Positions 1-7,012 of a DNA stretch of 55,312 nt are shown piece by piece. Both the position numbers and the translations under genes were made by a program. The DNA is taken from assembly GCA_017451485.1 (NCBI GenBank), contig JAFTOG010000023.1, forward strand, positions 1 through 55,312, read 5' to 3'. How positions within the stretch are numbered: the first letter of the stretch is position 1; the number at the start of each line of letters is the position of its first letter. The notes beneath the pieces were generated by a model. It was given only the letters and a program-made list of their open reading frames with translations, did not search any database and was not told the DNA's origin. Source of the stretch: Clostridia bacterium. Its GTDB lineage: Bacteria; Bacillota; Clostridia; Oscillospirales; CAG-272.

Positions 1-11
1 CCATAGCAACC

Positions 12-86
12 GGGCATCTTACCAGTGAAGCTTTCCTTGAAAGCTCCGGTTCGCGACACTAGGTCGCCCACTCCAGTCGCATAGTC
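12..86 (+). repeat. Flanking direct repeat, unit A, left copy
   Basis: About 75 bases closely matching 5863-5938 in the same orientation; both begin with GGGCATCTTACCAGTGAAG and end with GTCGCATAGTCATA. The copies lie on either side of the acyltransferase/ABC cassette. I recognise no element family. The reverse strand of both copies can be read as a short peptide containing ESFTGKMP, so this may be decayed coding DNA. Confidence 0.8.
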
Positions 87-124
87 ATAAATTATCACCT
101 CGGTACACTCGGCTCAATTTATTC

Positions 125-185
125 CTTGCTTTGTGGAGAAAACTTCGTCAAAAACAATACTCAATTGTTTTATCCTCGTTTCCCA
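125..185 (+). repeat. Flanking direct repeat, unit B, left copy
   Basis: 61 bases matching 6085-6145 with only a few mismatches and no length difference. Units A and B are 38 bases apart here and 146 bases apart in the right copy, so one copy has lost or gained DNA between them. Confidence 0.85.
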
Positions 186-197
186 GTTCGGGGAGCT

Positions 198-239
198 ATA
201 AAAGAAAAGCACGAACAAATGTTCGTGCTTTTCTTTTAT
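198..239. terminator. Perfect bidirectional terminator hairpin
   Basis: Two 20-base arms (198-217 and 220-239) pair perfectly around an AA loop. An A-rich 5' flank and T-rich 3' flank make it work in either direction. It directly follows left repeat unit B. Confidence 0.85.
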
Positions 240-297
240 TACTTGGCGTATTGGCTTTAGTCAATGAAGTTTTGCTTAACAATCATGCCTATACCGA

Positions 298-418
298 CTG
301 CTCGGTAGAGTGACGAGCAAAGAAAACGATTTAGTATCGTTTTATGCAGCGAGGTAACTGTAATATGGAGCCATATGGGAATGACACGAACCATCCTCGG
401 TGCGTGTCTTTCTTTTTT
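298..418 (+). ncRNA. Candidate structured RNA ending in a terminator
   Basis: Several hairpins are packed together with no coding potential: GCTCG/CGAGC (300-304/314-318), AAAACGAT/ATCGTTTT (323-330/336-343), a small ATATGG-loop-CCATAT stem near 363-376, a possible long-range CGAGG/CCTCG pair, and GACACG/CGTGTC (383-388/403-408) followed by a T-run (409-418). No known family is recognised and no clear promoter is seen. It could be a small RNA or simply a leftover leader. The rest of 419-776 is AT-rich and holds only the dyad at 660-696. Confidence 0.25.
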
Positions 419-659
419 ACTAATTTCTTTTGGATATTATCCAATTATGATACCATTTCTTGATTCTTAGTACTTAAAGCTATACTTAACTAACAATCTG
501 GTATGTCTTATTTTTTGTCAATATACTGTCTTATATCATATTTATCTTTTGCCGAGTCTATTTTTAGCACAGGTATTTTAGACGTAAGATTATCTTAATT
601 CTACATTAAGGCAAAATTAAATTGGGCTTGATATTGCTTGGATCAACTACGCATTATAT

Positions 660-696
660 TTTACAAAACAGAAACATTATATAAATGTTTTGTAAA
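660..696. promoter_or_regulatory. Inverted repeat upstream of the acyltransferase cassette
   Basis: Arms TTTACAAAAC (660-669) and GTTTTGTAAA (687-696) are perfect inverted copies separated by 17 AT-rich bases, with a second overlapping dyad AACATT/AATGTT (673-678/84-89 of the same block). It lies about 80 bases before the 777 start. This size and spacing suit a dimeric repressor operator (TetR- or MerR-like), but no regulator gene lies next to it. Confidence 0.4.
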
Positions 697-776
697 TGAA
701 ACGATGATAATATTTATTGTGTAAGAAAAGATAAGCTCTTACATAGAGAACGCATTTTAAAACTTGGAGGGAATTA

Positions 777-2123
777 ATGAAAAATATTTTTAAAAAAATA
801 TATGAAGAATTTGAACGCAACAATAAGAAACAGAAGATTCGTTCTTCGGGCTCTACTCCAGGTGCAAAGCTTGAAAAAATCCGTTCAGGACAATCCTATC
901 TTTATCAGAAAAACGGTATGGAGAGCGAGGTCTTTGAGATCACGTTTCACAAAAAGGTCAGTGGTTCAATGCTGAGTCAAGCTTTGACGGAAGCGATCAA
1001 GCGATATCCATATCTAAACACCAGGCTCGTTGAGCTTGATGGTGATTTCTATATTATTCAGAACGAAATGTCCTTGACACCACGCAGAACACAGACGCTT
1101 GCAAGGCTCGGACATATCAGCTGCGGATTTCATTTGGTAGATATCACTTATTACGGAAAATCGGTATATGTGTCTTGGCATCATGCATTGTGCGACGGAA
1201 AAGGCATCAAGCCCTTTGTGGAAACCTTAATCTATTATTATTGTAAGCTTAAGTATAATAGCAAGGCAAAATCGGACGGTATCCGTCTTGCAAATTCACC
1301 ACTTCTACCCGATGAAAGCACTGAGCCAAACCTTGGCAGCTATTCGTTTGATGAAAGCAAAGATCATGTGCAGGTTTCCCGTGATGCATTTGCCATTCCC
1401 GAAAATGTTATTGAGGAACACGAAACTGATTACCGATATGACATTCAAATTCCTGCTACACAGTTTATGAAGGTCTGTAAGGCAAATCACGCAACACCTG
1501 CGATTTTGACTTCTCTGATCGTTAGCGAAGGTATTGCCGAGCTGTATCCCGATTTTGACAAGCCGATCAACGCTAATCTCGCTGTAGATATACGTGATGC
1601 ACTTGATCTTCCCAACACCTTCAAAAACTGTGTTCGCAGTATGCCTCTTCCGTTTGAAAGAGAGTTCCTTTCCATATCGCTCACCGAGCGTGCGGAAAAG
1701 CAAAGAGCCATACTGAACGCACAGCGAGATAGGGATAATCTAAGACGTGCTGCAAACGCTTCTCTCGGGTTGTTTGAGAAGCTGGATTCATTACCCGATT
1801 ACAAGGCAAAGCAAGGTATGATGGATTTCTTTAACGGAATGCTTCTCAATACCTATATCATCAGCTACCTGGGACAAATGATAGTGAATCAAAACGCACA
1901 ATATATCGACACTGTGGGCTTTTATAATTCGGGTGCGGCAGGTCTTGGTATCAATATTCTTGCTTGTGGAGATAAGTTCTGCTTTAACTTCAAACAGAGC
2001 TTTGAGTCGGATAAATATGTAAAGGCGTTCATCAATGGACTTGAAAAGCTTGGTATTGAGTATAAAGCTAGCGAAGCTATCCCGTTTTTGACGCCTAACG
2101 ACTCTATTATTACAAGAAAATGA
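777..2123 (+). CDS. Condensation-domain-like acyltransferase
   Basis: 448 residues. Seen: the motif HHALCDG (H135, H136, D140, G141), which matches the HHxxxDG active site of the NRPS condensation / alcohol acetyltransferase / chloramphenicol acetyltransferase superfamily; the length fits one stand-alone condensation fold. The N-terminus (about 1-35) is basic and polar. No adenylation or carrier domain is present here or nearby. The start follows TTGGAGGGAATTA at good spacing. The two ABC transporter pairs begin 16 bases downstream on the same strand, so the genes form one operon. Family knowledge: such enzymes join an acyl group from CoA or a carrier to an alcohol or amine. Inference: it may make or modify a small lipid or peptide that the neighbouring transporters handle. 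The substrate is unknown. Confidence 0.75.
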   Translation: MKNIFKKIYEEFERNNKKQKIRSSGSTPGAKLEKIRSGQSYLYQKNGMESEVFEITFHKKVSGSMLSQALTEAIKRYPYLNTRLVELDGDFYIIQNEMSLTPRRTQTLARLGHISCGFHLVDITYYGKSVYVSWHHALCDGKGIKPFVETLIYYYCKLKYNSKAKSDGIRLANSPLLPDESTEPNLGSYSFDESKDHVQVSRDAFAIPENVIEEHETDYRYDIQIPATQFMKVCKANHATPAILTSLIVSEGIAELYPDFDKPINANLAVDIRDALDLPNTFKNCVRSMPLPFEREFLSISLTERAEKQRAILNAQRDRDNLRRAANASLGLFEKLDSLPDYKAKQGMMDFFNGMLLNTYIISYLGQMIVNQNAQYIDTVGFYNSGAAGLGINILACGDKFCFNFKQSFESDKYVKAFINGLEKLGIEYKASEAIPFLTPNDSIITRK

Positions 2124-2139
2124 ATCAAGGGAGTAAACA

Positions 2140-3045
2140 ATGAACGCTATTGAAATCAGAAATCTTTCAAAAAGTTTTCGCGGAATGTATGCGGTCGATC
2201 ACCTAAATATGACCGTTCCGCAGGGTGCGATCTATGGATTCATCGGTGAGAACGGATCGGGGAAATCCACCACCGAAAAGCTCATTTGTGGACATCTTGT
2301 TCCAAACGGCGGTGAGATCAAGCTGTTCGGCAGAGATTACCGTGATGCAGGTGTCCGTGTTAGAGTTGGTGCACTTATCGAGAACGCAGGATGTTTCCCC
2401 GGTTCATCTGTGTATCAGAACCTTATGATGCAGTGCATCAATCTTGGCATCGAGAACGTCGATGAGGAAATCCAACGTGTGCTCCGCATCGTTCGTATGG
2501 AGGACAACGCAAATCTTAAATTCAAGAGTTGTTCGCTCGGTATGAAGCAGCGTATCGGAATTGCTATAGCACTGCTCGGTGATCCCGCACTTCTCATTCT
2601 CGACGAGCCTATTAACGGCCTTGACACCGACGGCATGAGAATTATGAGAGAAATTCTCGTGGATATTACAAAGAATTACGGCTGTACCGTCGTGATCTCC
2701 TCGCACCTGCTTGGTGAGCTTGAAAAGATTGCAACCCACTACGGAATTATCCGTCAGGGCAAAATGATTATGGAAATGAGTGCCGAGGAAATGGACAGCC
2801 GTGTGCAAATGTTTGTTTCGCTCAGAACCGCCGATATGCAAAGAGCGTGGCTTCTTCTGAAAAAGAAATATAATGACGTGCGAACGGAAGATGGCTATAT
2901 ACGTATTTACGATGTGGATGATGTGGAGGAAGTCGTTTCGTATCTTATGGAAAACGGTCATATTGTCAGCGAAATCAAGAAAAACAAGATCGGTCTTGAG
3001 GAATACTACATCGAACTTATGTCAAAGCAAGGAGGTAAAAGATAA
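2140..3045 (+). CDS. ABC transporter ATP-binding protein, copy 1 (BcrA/CcmA type)
   Basis: 301 residues, cytoplasmic ATPase of an ABC-2 exporter. Seen: Walker A GENGSGKST near residue 38, a degenerate signature SLGMKQR (instead of LSGGQ), Walker B ALLILDEPINGLD, and a switch His in ISSHLLGELE. The C-terminal 80 residues are the extra segment typical of bacitracin/lantibiotic-type ATPases. The start follows AAGGGAGTAAACA. The stop overlaps the start of its permease by one base. It is a clear paralogue of 3892-4797 (both open MNAIEIRNL), so the ATPase-permease pair was duplicated and then diverged. Cargo is not evident; family members often give resistance to peptides or export lipid-like compounds. 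Confidence 0.88.
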   Translation: MNAIEIRNLSKSFRGMYAVDHLNMTVPQGAIYGFIGENGSGKSTTEKLICGHLVPNGGEIKLFGRDYRDAGVRVRVGALIENAGCFPGSSVYQNLMMQCINLGIENVDEEIQRVLRIVRMEDNANLKFKSCSLGMKQRIGIAIALLGDPALLILDEPINGLDTDGMRIMREILVDITKNYGCTVVISSHLLGELEKIATHYGIIRQGKMIMEMSAEEMDSRVQMFVSLRTADMQRAWLLLKKKYNDVRTEDGYIRIYDVDDVEEVVSYLMENGHIVSEIKKNKIGLEEYYIELMSKQGGKR

Positions 3046-3878
3046 TGACAAAAGAAATGAAATTTGAATCTCCGAGCTTCGCACAGAGAATCAAGAGTAT
3101 GCTCGGCGTGGACTTTTACCGCTTGTTCCATACACCCCTCTTTTACATTTTCCTTGCCATTGCTGCAATCATCCCTGTGATGGTTTCGGGGATGACCACA
3201 ATGACCGACCCAAACGGTCAGACTATCGAGCTTTATACAAACGCATGGCAAATCATTTCCGCAGAGGATTCGCTCTACGTTATCAGAGGAATTGCAGATT
3301 ACGCCAACATGAATATGGTGTTTATCTTCGGCGGTATTATGGTGTCGATCTTTATCGGTCATGACTACAAGTCGGGCTACGTAAAGCAGCTCTTTACCAC
3401 CCACGCAAAGAAGCAGGACTATATGATCTCTAAGTCTCTCACTTGTGCTTTCGCAATGGCTTGTATGTGCATCATGTATCTTCTCGGAGGTATCGCAGGC
3501 GGTTTGTTTGCAGGCTATGACTTCAGCGTTAATGTCGGCTCACTTGTAATTGCCATCCTCGGCAAAATAATTATGTCGCTTGGTTGGGCAAGTCTTTTCA
3601 CCTTCCTTAACATCATTTTCAGAAGATATTTCGGTATCTCTGTGGCATCGTCCTTTTTCTTCGGTACGGGTATTCTCATCATCGGTGTGGCGGCAATTAT
3701 TGAATCACTGAATCTTCCTACTTACGTTCTCAATCTGTTCCTTTACGGTTCGTCGGTCAATGCTTGTCTTACAAGCAATGTCGGAACGCTGATCGTCTGC
3801 ACCTTGGTATCGGCTTCGTGGGCACTGATTTATAATCTCGTGGGAACACACATTCTGAACAAGAGCGATGTATATTAA
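3045..3878 (+). CDS. ABC-2 type transporter permease, copy 1
   Basis: 277 residues. Seen: a soluble N-terminus, a first membrane helix near 35-55, a large outside loop (about 55-100), then five more hydrophobic helices, the usual ABC-2 permease plan. A segment reading GHDYKSGYVKQLFTT follows the second helix, matching the DDFRSGYVKNLFTV segment of the second permease (4790-5611). It presumably forms the membrane channel with the ATPase encoded immediately upstream. An AGGAGGT site lies within the end of the previous gene. No sequence clue to the cargo. Confidence 0.82.
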   Translation: MTKEMKFESPSFAQRIKSMLGVDFYRLFHTPLFYIFLAIAAIIPVMVSGMTTMTDPNGQTIELYTNAWQIISAEDSLYVIRGIADYANMNMVFIFGGIMVSIFIGHDYKSGYVKQLFTTHAKKQDYMISKSLTCAFAMACMCIMYLLGGIAGGLFAGYDFSVNVGSLVIAILGKIIMSLGWASLFTFLNIIFRRYFGISVASSFFFGTGILIIGVAAIIESLNLPTYVLNLFLYGSSVNACLTSNVGTLIVCTLVSASWALIYNLVGTHILNKSDVY

Positions 3879-3891
3879 GGAGGTCGAAAGT

Positions 3892-4797
3892 ATGAACGCA
3901 ATAGAAATTAGAAATTTAACGAAAAACTTCGGCCCCAAGCAGGCTGTAAACGGACTCAACATGACCGTTCCCGAAGGAGCAATTTACGGCTTTATCGGTG
4001 AAAATGGTTCGGGTAAATCCACCACAGAAAAGATCATCTGCGGTTTGATCCACGAAAATGGGGGTACTGTCAAGCTCTACGGTAGGCCTCACACGGACGT
4101 CGATATTCGCACTTGCATGGGCGTGCTAATCGAAGCTCCCGGATGTTTTCCCGGACTTTCGGTTTGGAACAATATGATGATCCAAGCGGCGAACCTTCGT
4201 ATTGAGAATGCCGAGCAAGAGGTTGTAAAGGTTCTCAAAACAGTTCGCATGGAGGGGGCTGCTGGCAATAAATACAAGAACTGCTCCCTCGGTATGAAGC
4301 AGCGTATCGGCATTGCAATGGCTCTGCTTGGAAACCCCAAGCTCCTCGTTCTCGACGAGCCCATTAACGGGCTTGATGCCGACGGTATGAGAATTATGCG
4401 CGAGGTACTGACCGATATTACAAAGTTGGGTGCAACCGTCATTATTTCCTCTCACGTACTTGGCGAGCTTGAAAAGACTGCCACCCATTACGGCATCATT
4501 AAGGGCGGCAAAATGATTGCGGAAATGACCGCCGCTGAGCTTGAAGTAAGCTGTCGTACTTTTATTGCACTTCAGGCAAGGGATATGAGCCGTGCTAAAT
4601 TCCTTTTGAACTCTAAATTTTCCCGTGTAGAAGAAGATGAAGCAGGCTATCTTCGTGTTTACGATGAGGTAAAGACCGAAGCTGTTGTAAAACATCTTTA
4701 CGATAACGGAATTGTTGTAACTGAGATCAAGACGGACAAGATTGGTCTTGAGGAATATTATATTGATTTGATGAAGGAGGCAAAGAAAAATGATTAA
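3892..4797 (+). CDS. ABC transporter ATP-binding protein, copy 2
   Basis: 301 residues from the chosen start, the same length as copy 1. Seen: Walker A GENGSGKST, signature SLGMKQR, Walker B LLVLDEPINGLD and ISSHVLGELE. An in-frame ATG at 3868 is possible, but it lies inside the end of the upstream permease; the ATG at 3892 sits just after AAGGAGGTCGAAAGT and gives the MNAIEIRNL opening shared with copy 1. The 3' end overlaps the next permease by 8 bases. Together with 4790-5611 it is the second ATPase-permease pair of the operon. The four products could form two separate exporters or one mixed complex. Confidence 0.88.
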   Translation: MNAIEIRNLTKNFGPKQAVNGLNMTVPEGAIYGFIGENGSGKSTTEKIICGLIHENGGTVKLYGRPHTDVDIRTCMGVLIEAPGCFPGLSVWNNMMIQAANLRIENAEQEVVKVLKTVRMEGAAGNKYKNCSLGMKQRIGIAMALLGNPKLLVLDEPINGLDADGMRIMREVLTDITKLGATVIISSHVLGELEKTATHYGIIKGGKMIAEMTAAELEVSCRTFIALQARDMSRAKFLLNSKFSRVEEDEAGYLRVYDEVKTEAVVKHLYDNGIVVTEIKTDKIGLEEYYIDLMKEAKKND

Positions 4798-5611
4798 TAC
4801 ATTCGAAAAAAATACCTTTGGTAAACGCTTCGGCAGTATGCTCAAAGTGGATTTTAAGAGATTGTTCCTCTCCCGTACCTTCTACATCATTCTTGCCGCA
4901 TGCCTTTTGGCTCCCGTTCTTATTCTCATAATGACTACGATGATGGACGGAACGGTATCCGTAGATCCCCAAACCGGTGCAGAAACAATAGCTGAGGGCT
5001 TTGACAATGTGTGGCAGATCATCGGCTCAGTCAGCGGTGCTGCCTCCGAAAGTACTGATGAGTCCGGGATGGGAATGAGCATGACCTCAATGGCAAACAT
5101 CAATATGCTGTATTTTGCGATTGCTGCACTCGTTTGTATCTTCGTGGCTGACGATTTCAGAAGCGGATATGTAAAGAACCTCTTTACTGTTCGTGCGAAA
5201 AAGACCGATTACGTGGCATCTAAAACGCTCGTACTGATTTTTGGTGCCGCTATGATGATTCTTGCATTCTTTGTTGGATCACTCGTCGGCGGTGCGGTAT
5301 CGGGGCTTTCATTTGAGATGGATGGATTTAACGTCGGCAACCTCGTAATGTGCGTGCTTTCAAAGTTGATTCTTGTGAGCGTGTTTGTGCCGATTTATCT
5401 GATTATGAGCGTTGTGGCAAAGCAAAAGCTTTGGTTGTCCATACTTCTTTCTATGATGATTGGAATGTTCCTCTTCATGATGATTCCGATGCTTACACCT
5501 CTTAATTCTAACATTTTCAACGTATTTTTGTGTGTTGTTGGTGGTGTAGGCTTTGGATTTGGATTGGGGGTAATCAGCAACATCATTTTGAAAAAAACAA
5601 GCTTGGTATAG
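4790..5611 (+). CDS. ABC-2 type transporter permease, copy 2
   Basis: 273 residues with about six membrane helices and a larger outside loop after the first helix (about 55-105). The loop differs strongly from copy 1 and is rich in Ser, Glu and Met (for example SESTDESGMGMSM), whereas the segment after the second helix is conserved. Loop divergence with conserved core fits two transporters with different ligands. It is the last gene of the cassette; the strong hairpin at 5684-5722 ends the transcript. The ribosome site AAGGAGG lies inside the ATPase gene. Confidence 0.82.
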   Translation: MINTFEKNTFGKRFGSMLKVDFKRLFLSRTFYIILAACLLAPVLILIMTTMMDGTVSVDPQTGAETIAEGFDNVWQIIGSVSGAASESTDESGMGMSMTSMANINMLYFAIAALVCIFVADDFRSGYVKNLFTVRAKKTDYVASKTLVLIFGAAMMILAFFVGSLVGGAVSGLSFEMDGFNVGNLVMCVLSKLILVSVFVPIYLIMSVVAKQKLWLSILLSMMIGMFLFMMIPMLTPLNSNIFNVFLCVVGGVGFGFGLGVISNIILKKTSLV

Positions 5612-5683
5612 ATTTTTTGTGTCCAAAAGCACATCTACAAATCTCCGATTGTCGGTTCGTCTATATCACTCTACTCGGAGCGA

Positions 5684-5722
5684 AAAAGAAAAAGACCATC
5701 ACACGATGGTCTCTTTCTTTTT
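5684..5722. terminator. Terminator after the ABC cassette
   Basis: Near-perfect hairpin with arms ending GACCATC/GATGGTC, A-rich on the left and T-rich on the right, about 70 bases after the last permease stop. It probably works in both directions. Confidence 0.8.
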
Positions 5723-5862
5723 GCCTCTCCTTGCTATGGTGAAAATCAGTACGGCATTGTCAGTATGCGACGCAAAAGTTAGTCCCTTTAGGGAGCGATC
5801 TGGGTGAAGCAATGTAATACTGGAAGAGTATTCAAGGCTCTATACTTTCGACATAACAAGCT

Positions 5863-5938
5863 GGGCATCTTACCAGTGAAGCTTTCAAGAAAAGCTCTGG
5901 TTCGCACCTACGGTGCCCACTTCGGTCGCATAGTCATA
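5863..5938 (+). repeat. Flanking direct repeat, unit A, right copy
   Basis: Match to 12-86 in direct orientation. It lies in a 640-base stretch (5612-6252) that has no supported intact gene: it holds the terminator, both repeat units, a short decayed reading frame on the minus strand, and the promoter of the next gene. Confidence 0.8.
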
Positions 5939-5981
5939 TGCGAATTTTAGTATACCAAAAATTCCAATAGAACTGTTGTCG

Positions 5982-6059
5982 TTACCGCTTTATTCTTTCC
6001 TCGGTCAGCTCTCGGTTGAATTCAGCGATGACTGTCACGCTTACCTCGCTCTTTTTCAT
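5982..6059 (-). pseudogene. Possible remnant of a small mobile-element protein
   Basis: On the minus strand a 25-codon reading frame opens MKKSEVSVTVIAEF and ends TEERIKR-stop. Its composition is protein-like and different from the surrounding noise, with a further 16 open codons upstream. The absence of a ribosome site and its shortness suggest a leftover fragment rather than a working gene. It lies between right repeat units A and B and is missing from the left copy. The link to mobile elements is my inference, from memory of small proteins in integrative elements. Confidence 0.25.
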
Positions 6060-6084
6060 ACACAGGATGCGGTCGAGGACGGTT

Positions 6085-6145
6085 CTTGCTTTGAGGAGAA
6101 AACTTCGTCAAATACAATAGTCAATTGTTTTATCCTCGTTTCCCA
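6085..6145 (+). repeat. Flanking direct repeat, unit B, right copy
   Basis: Match to 125-185 (61 bases, no gaps). Its end marks the right border of the possible insertion, 30 bases before the promoter of the LysM-CAP gene. Confidence 0.85.
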
Positions 6146-6174
6146 ACTATTGGTCCACTTGACAGAAACTACAT

Positions 6175-6204
6175 TTGAAATAGGTGAGGGGGATATGGTA
6201 TAAT
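6175..6204 (+). promoter_or_regulatory. Promoter of the LysM-CAP gene
   Basis: TTGAAA (6175-6180), 18 bases, TATAAT (6199-6204). The start codon is about 48 bases downstream, after AAGGAGG. Confidence 0.65.
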
Positions 6205-6252
6205 ATTTATGTTCTATTTTTAATAGAAACTAATCAGTAAGGAGGTAAACAG

Positions 6253-6861
6253 ATGAAAAAACTGATTACATTCGTATTAAGTATTTTTATGATTATTACT
6301 TCACTTGTATTTACTGTTTCTGCGACTACATCCCACACGGTTATAAAGGGTGATACAATGTGGAAAATAGCTGTGAAATATGAAATAGGTCTTAGTGAAA
6401 TTAGGAAGGCTAACCCTCAAATTCCCAATCCTGATTTGATTTATCCGGGACAGATTTTGAATATTCCAACATTAAATTCAACTGTTTCAAGCTACGAAAT
6501 GGAGGTTATCCATCTCGTAAATAACATAAGAGCAGAAAAAGGACTTAAAGAGCTTACATATAATTGGGAGCTAAGTCGTGTTGCCCGTTATAAATCGCAG
6601 GATATGAAGGATAACAAATATTTTTCCCATACAAGCCCTGTTTACGGCTCACCATTTCAAATGATGAAGAGCTTTGGTATCACCTATAAAACAGCAGGCG
6701 AAAATATTGCACGAGGTCAGAGAACTCCAGAGGAGGTAGTTAACGCATGGATGAACTCGTCCGGACACCGTGCAAATATACTTAATTCTTCATTTACTCA
6801 AATTGGAGTTGGTTATGTTGCAGACGGAAATTATTGGACACAAATGTTCATAGGAAAGTAA
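6253..6861 (+). CDS. Secreted LysM and CAP/SCP domain protein (YkwD/SafA-like)
   Basis: 202 residues. Seen: signal peptide (about 1-25, a hydrophobic stretch ending in VSA), one LysM peptidoglycan-binding domain (about 27-71, HTVIKGDTMWKIA ... YPGQILNIP), then a CAP domain (about 80-202) with the usual HTSPVYGSPF, GENIARG and WMNSSGHRANILN motifs, including the conserved His and Glu residues. Family members in Firmicutes sit in the cell wall or spore coat; their biochemical role is unclear. It has its own promoter and terminator and so stands alone. The start follows AAGGAGGTAAACAG. Confidence 0.88.
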   Translation: MKKLITFVLSIFMIITSLVFTVSATTSHTVIKGDTMWKIAVKYEIGLSEIRKANPQIPNPDLIYPGQILNIPTLNSTVSSYEMEVIHLVNNIRAEKGLKELTYNWELSRVARYKSQDMKDNKYFSHTSPVYGSPFQMMKSFGITYKTAGENIARGQRTPEEVVNAWMNSSGHRANILNSSFTQIGVGYVADGNYWTQMFIGK

Positions 6862-6874
6862 AAAAGCTTTTGAA

Positions 6875-6911
6875 ATATGCACCTTGAGGATAAATATCCT
6901 TGGGGTGCATA
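6875..6911 (+). terminator. Hairpin after the LysM-CAP gene
   Basis: Arms ATATGCACC...GGATA and TATCC...GGTGCATAT pair with a few G-U or mismatched positions around a short AA loop. The T-tail is weak (ATATATTTAT), so termination may be incomplete. Confidence 0.55.
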
Positions 6912-6950
6912 TATATTTATAGTCATTTTATATATATCGTTAAAAAAACC

Positions 6951-6981
6951 TTGACATTGACCTTGGGGTATGGTTTATAAT
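6951..6981 (+). promoter_or_regulatory. MerR-type promoter of the MerR-kinase operon
   Basis: TTGACA (6951-6956), a long 19-base spacer, TATAAT (6976-6981). The spacer contains ACCTTGGGGTATGGT, an imperfect dyad with ACC/GGT ends. Known of the family: MerR regulators bind a dyad inside an over-long 19-20 base spacer and untwist it to activate. This fits self-regulation by the MerR domain of the next gene. Confidence 0.7.
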
Positions 6982-7012
6982 ATGTGTAAGGAATATATTA
7001 GGAGGTGTTTTT

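Noticed and set aside
131..313. 60-codon open frame on the plus strand
   Set aside because: It runs through repeat unit B and the perfect terminator hairpin at 198-239 and has no ribosome site; structural DNA rather than a gene.
5976..6203. 75-codon open frame on the plus strand
   Set aside because: It crosses repeat unit B, is antisense to the more protein-like fragment at 5982-6059, and ends in the promoter of the next gene.
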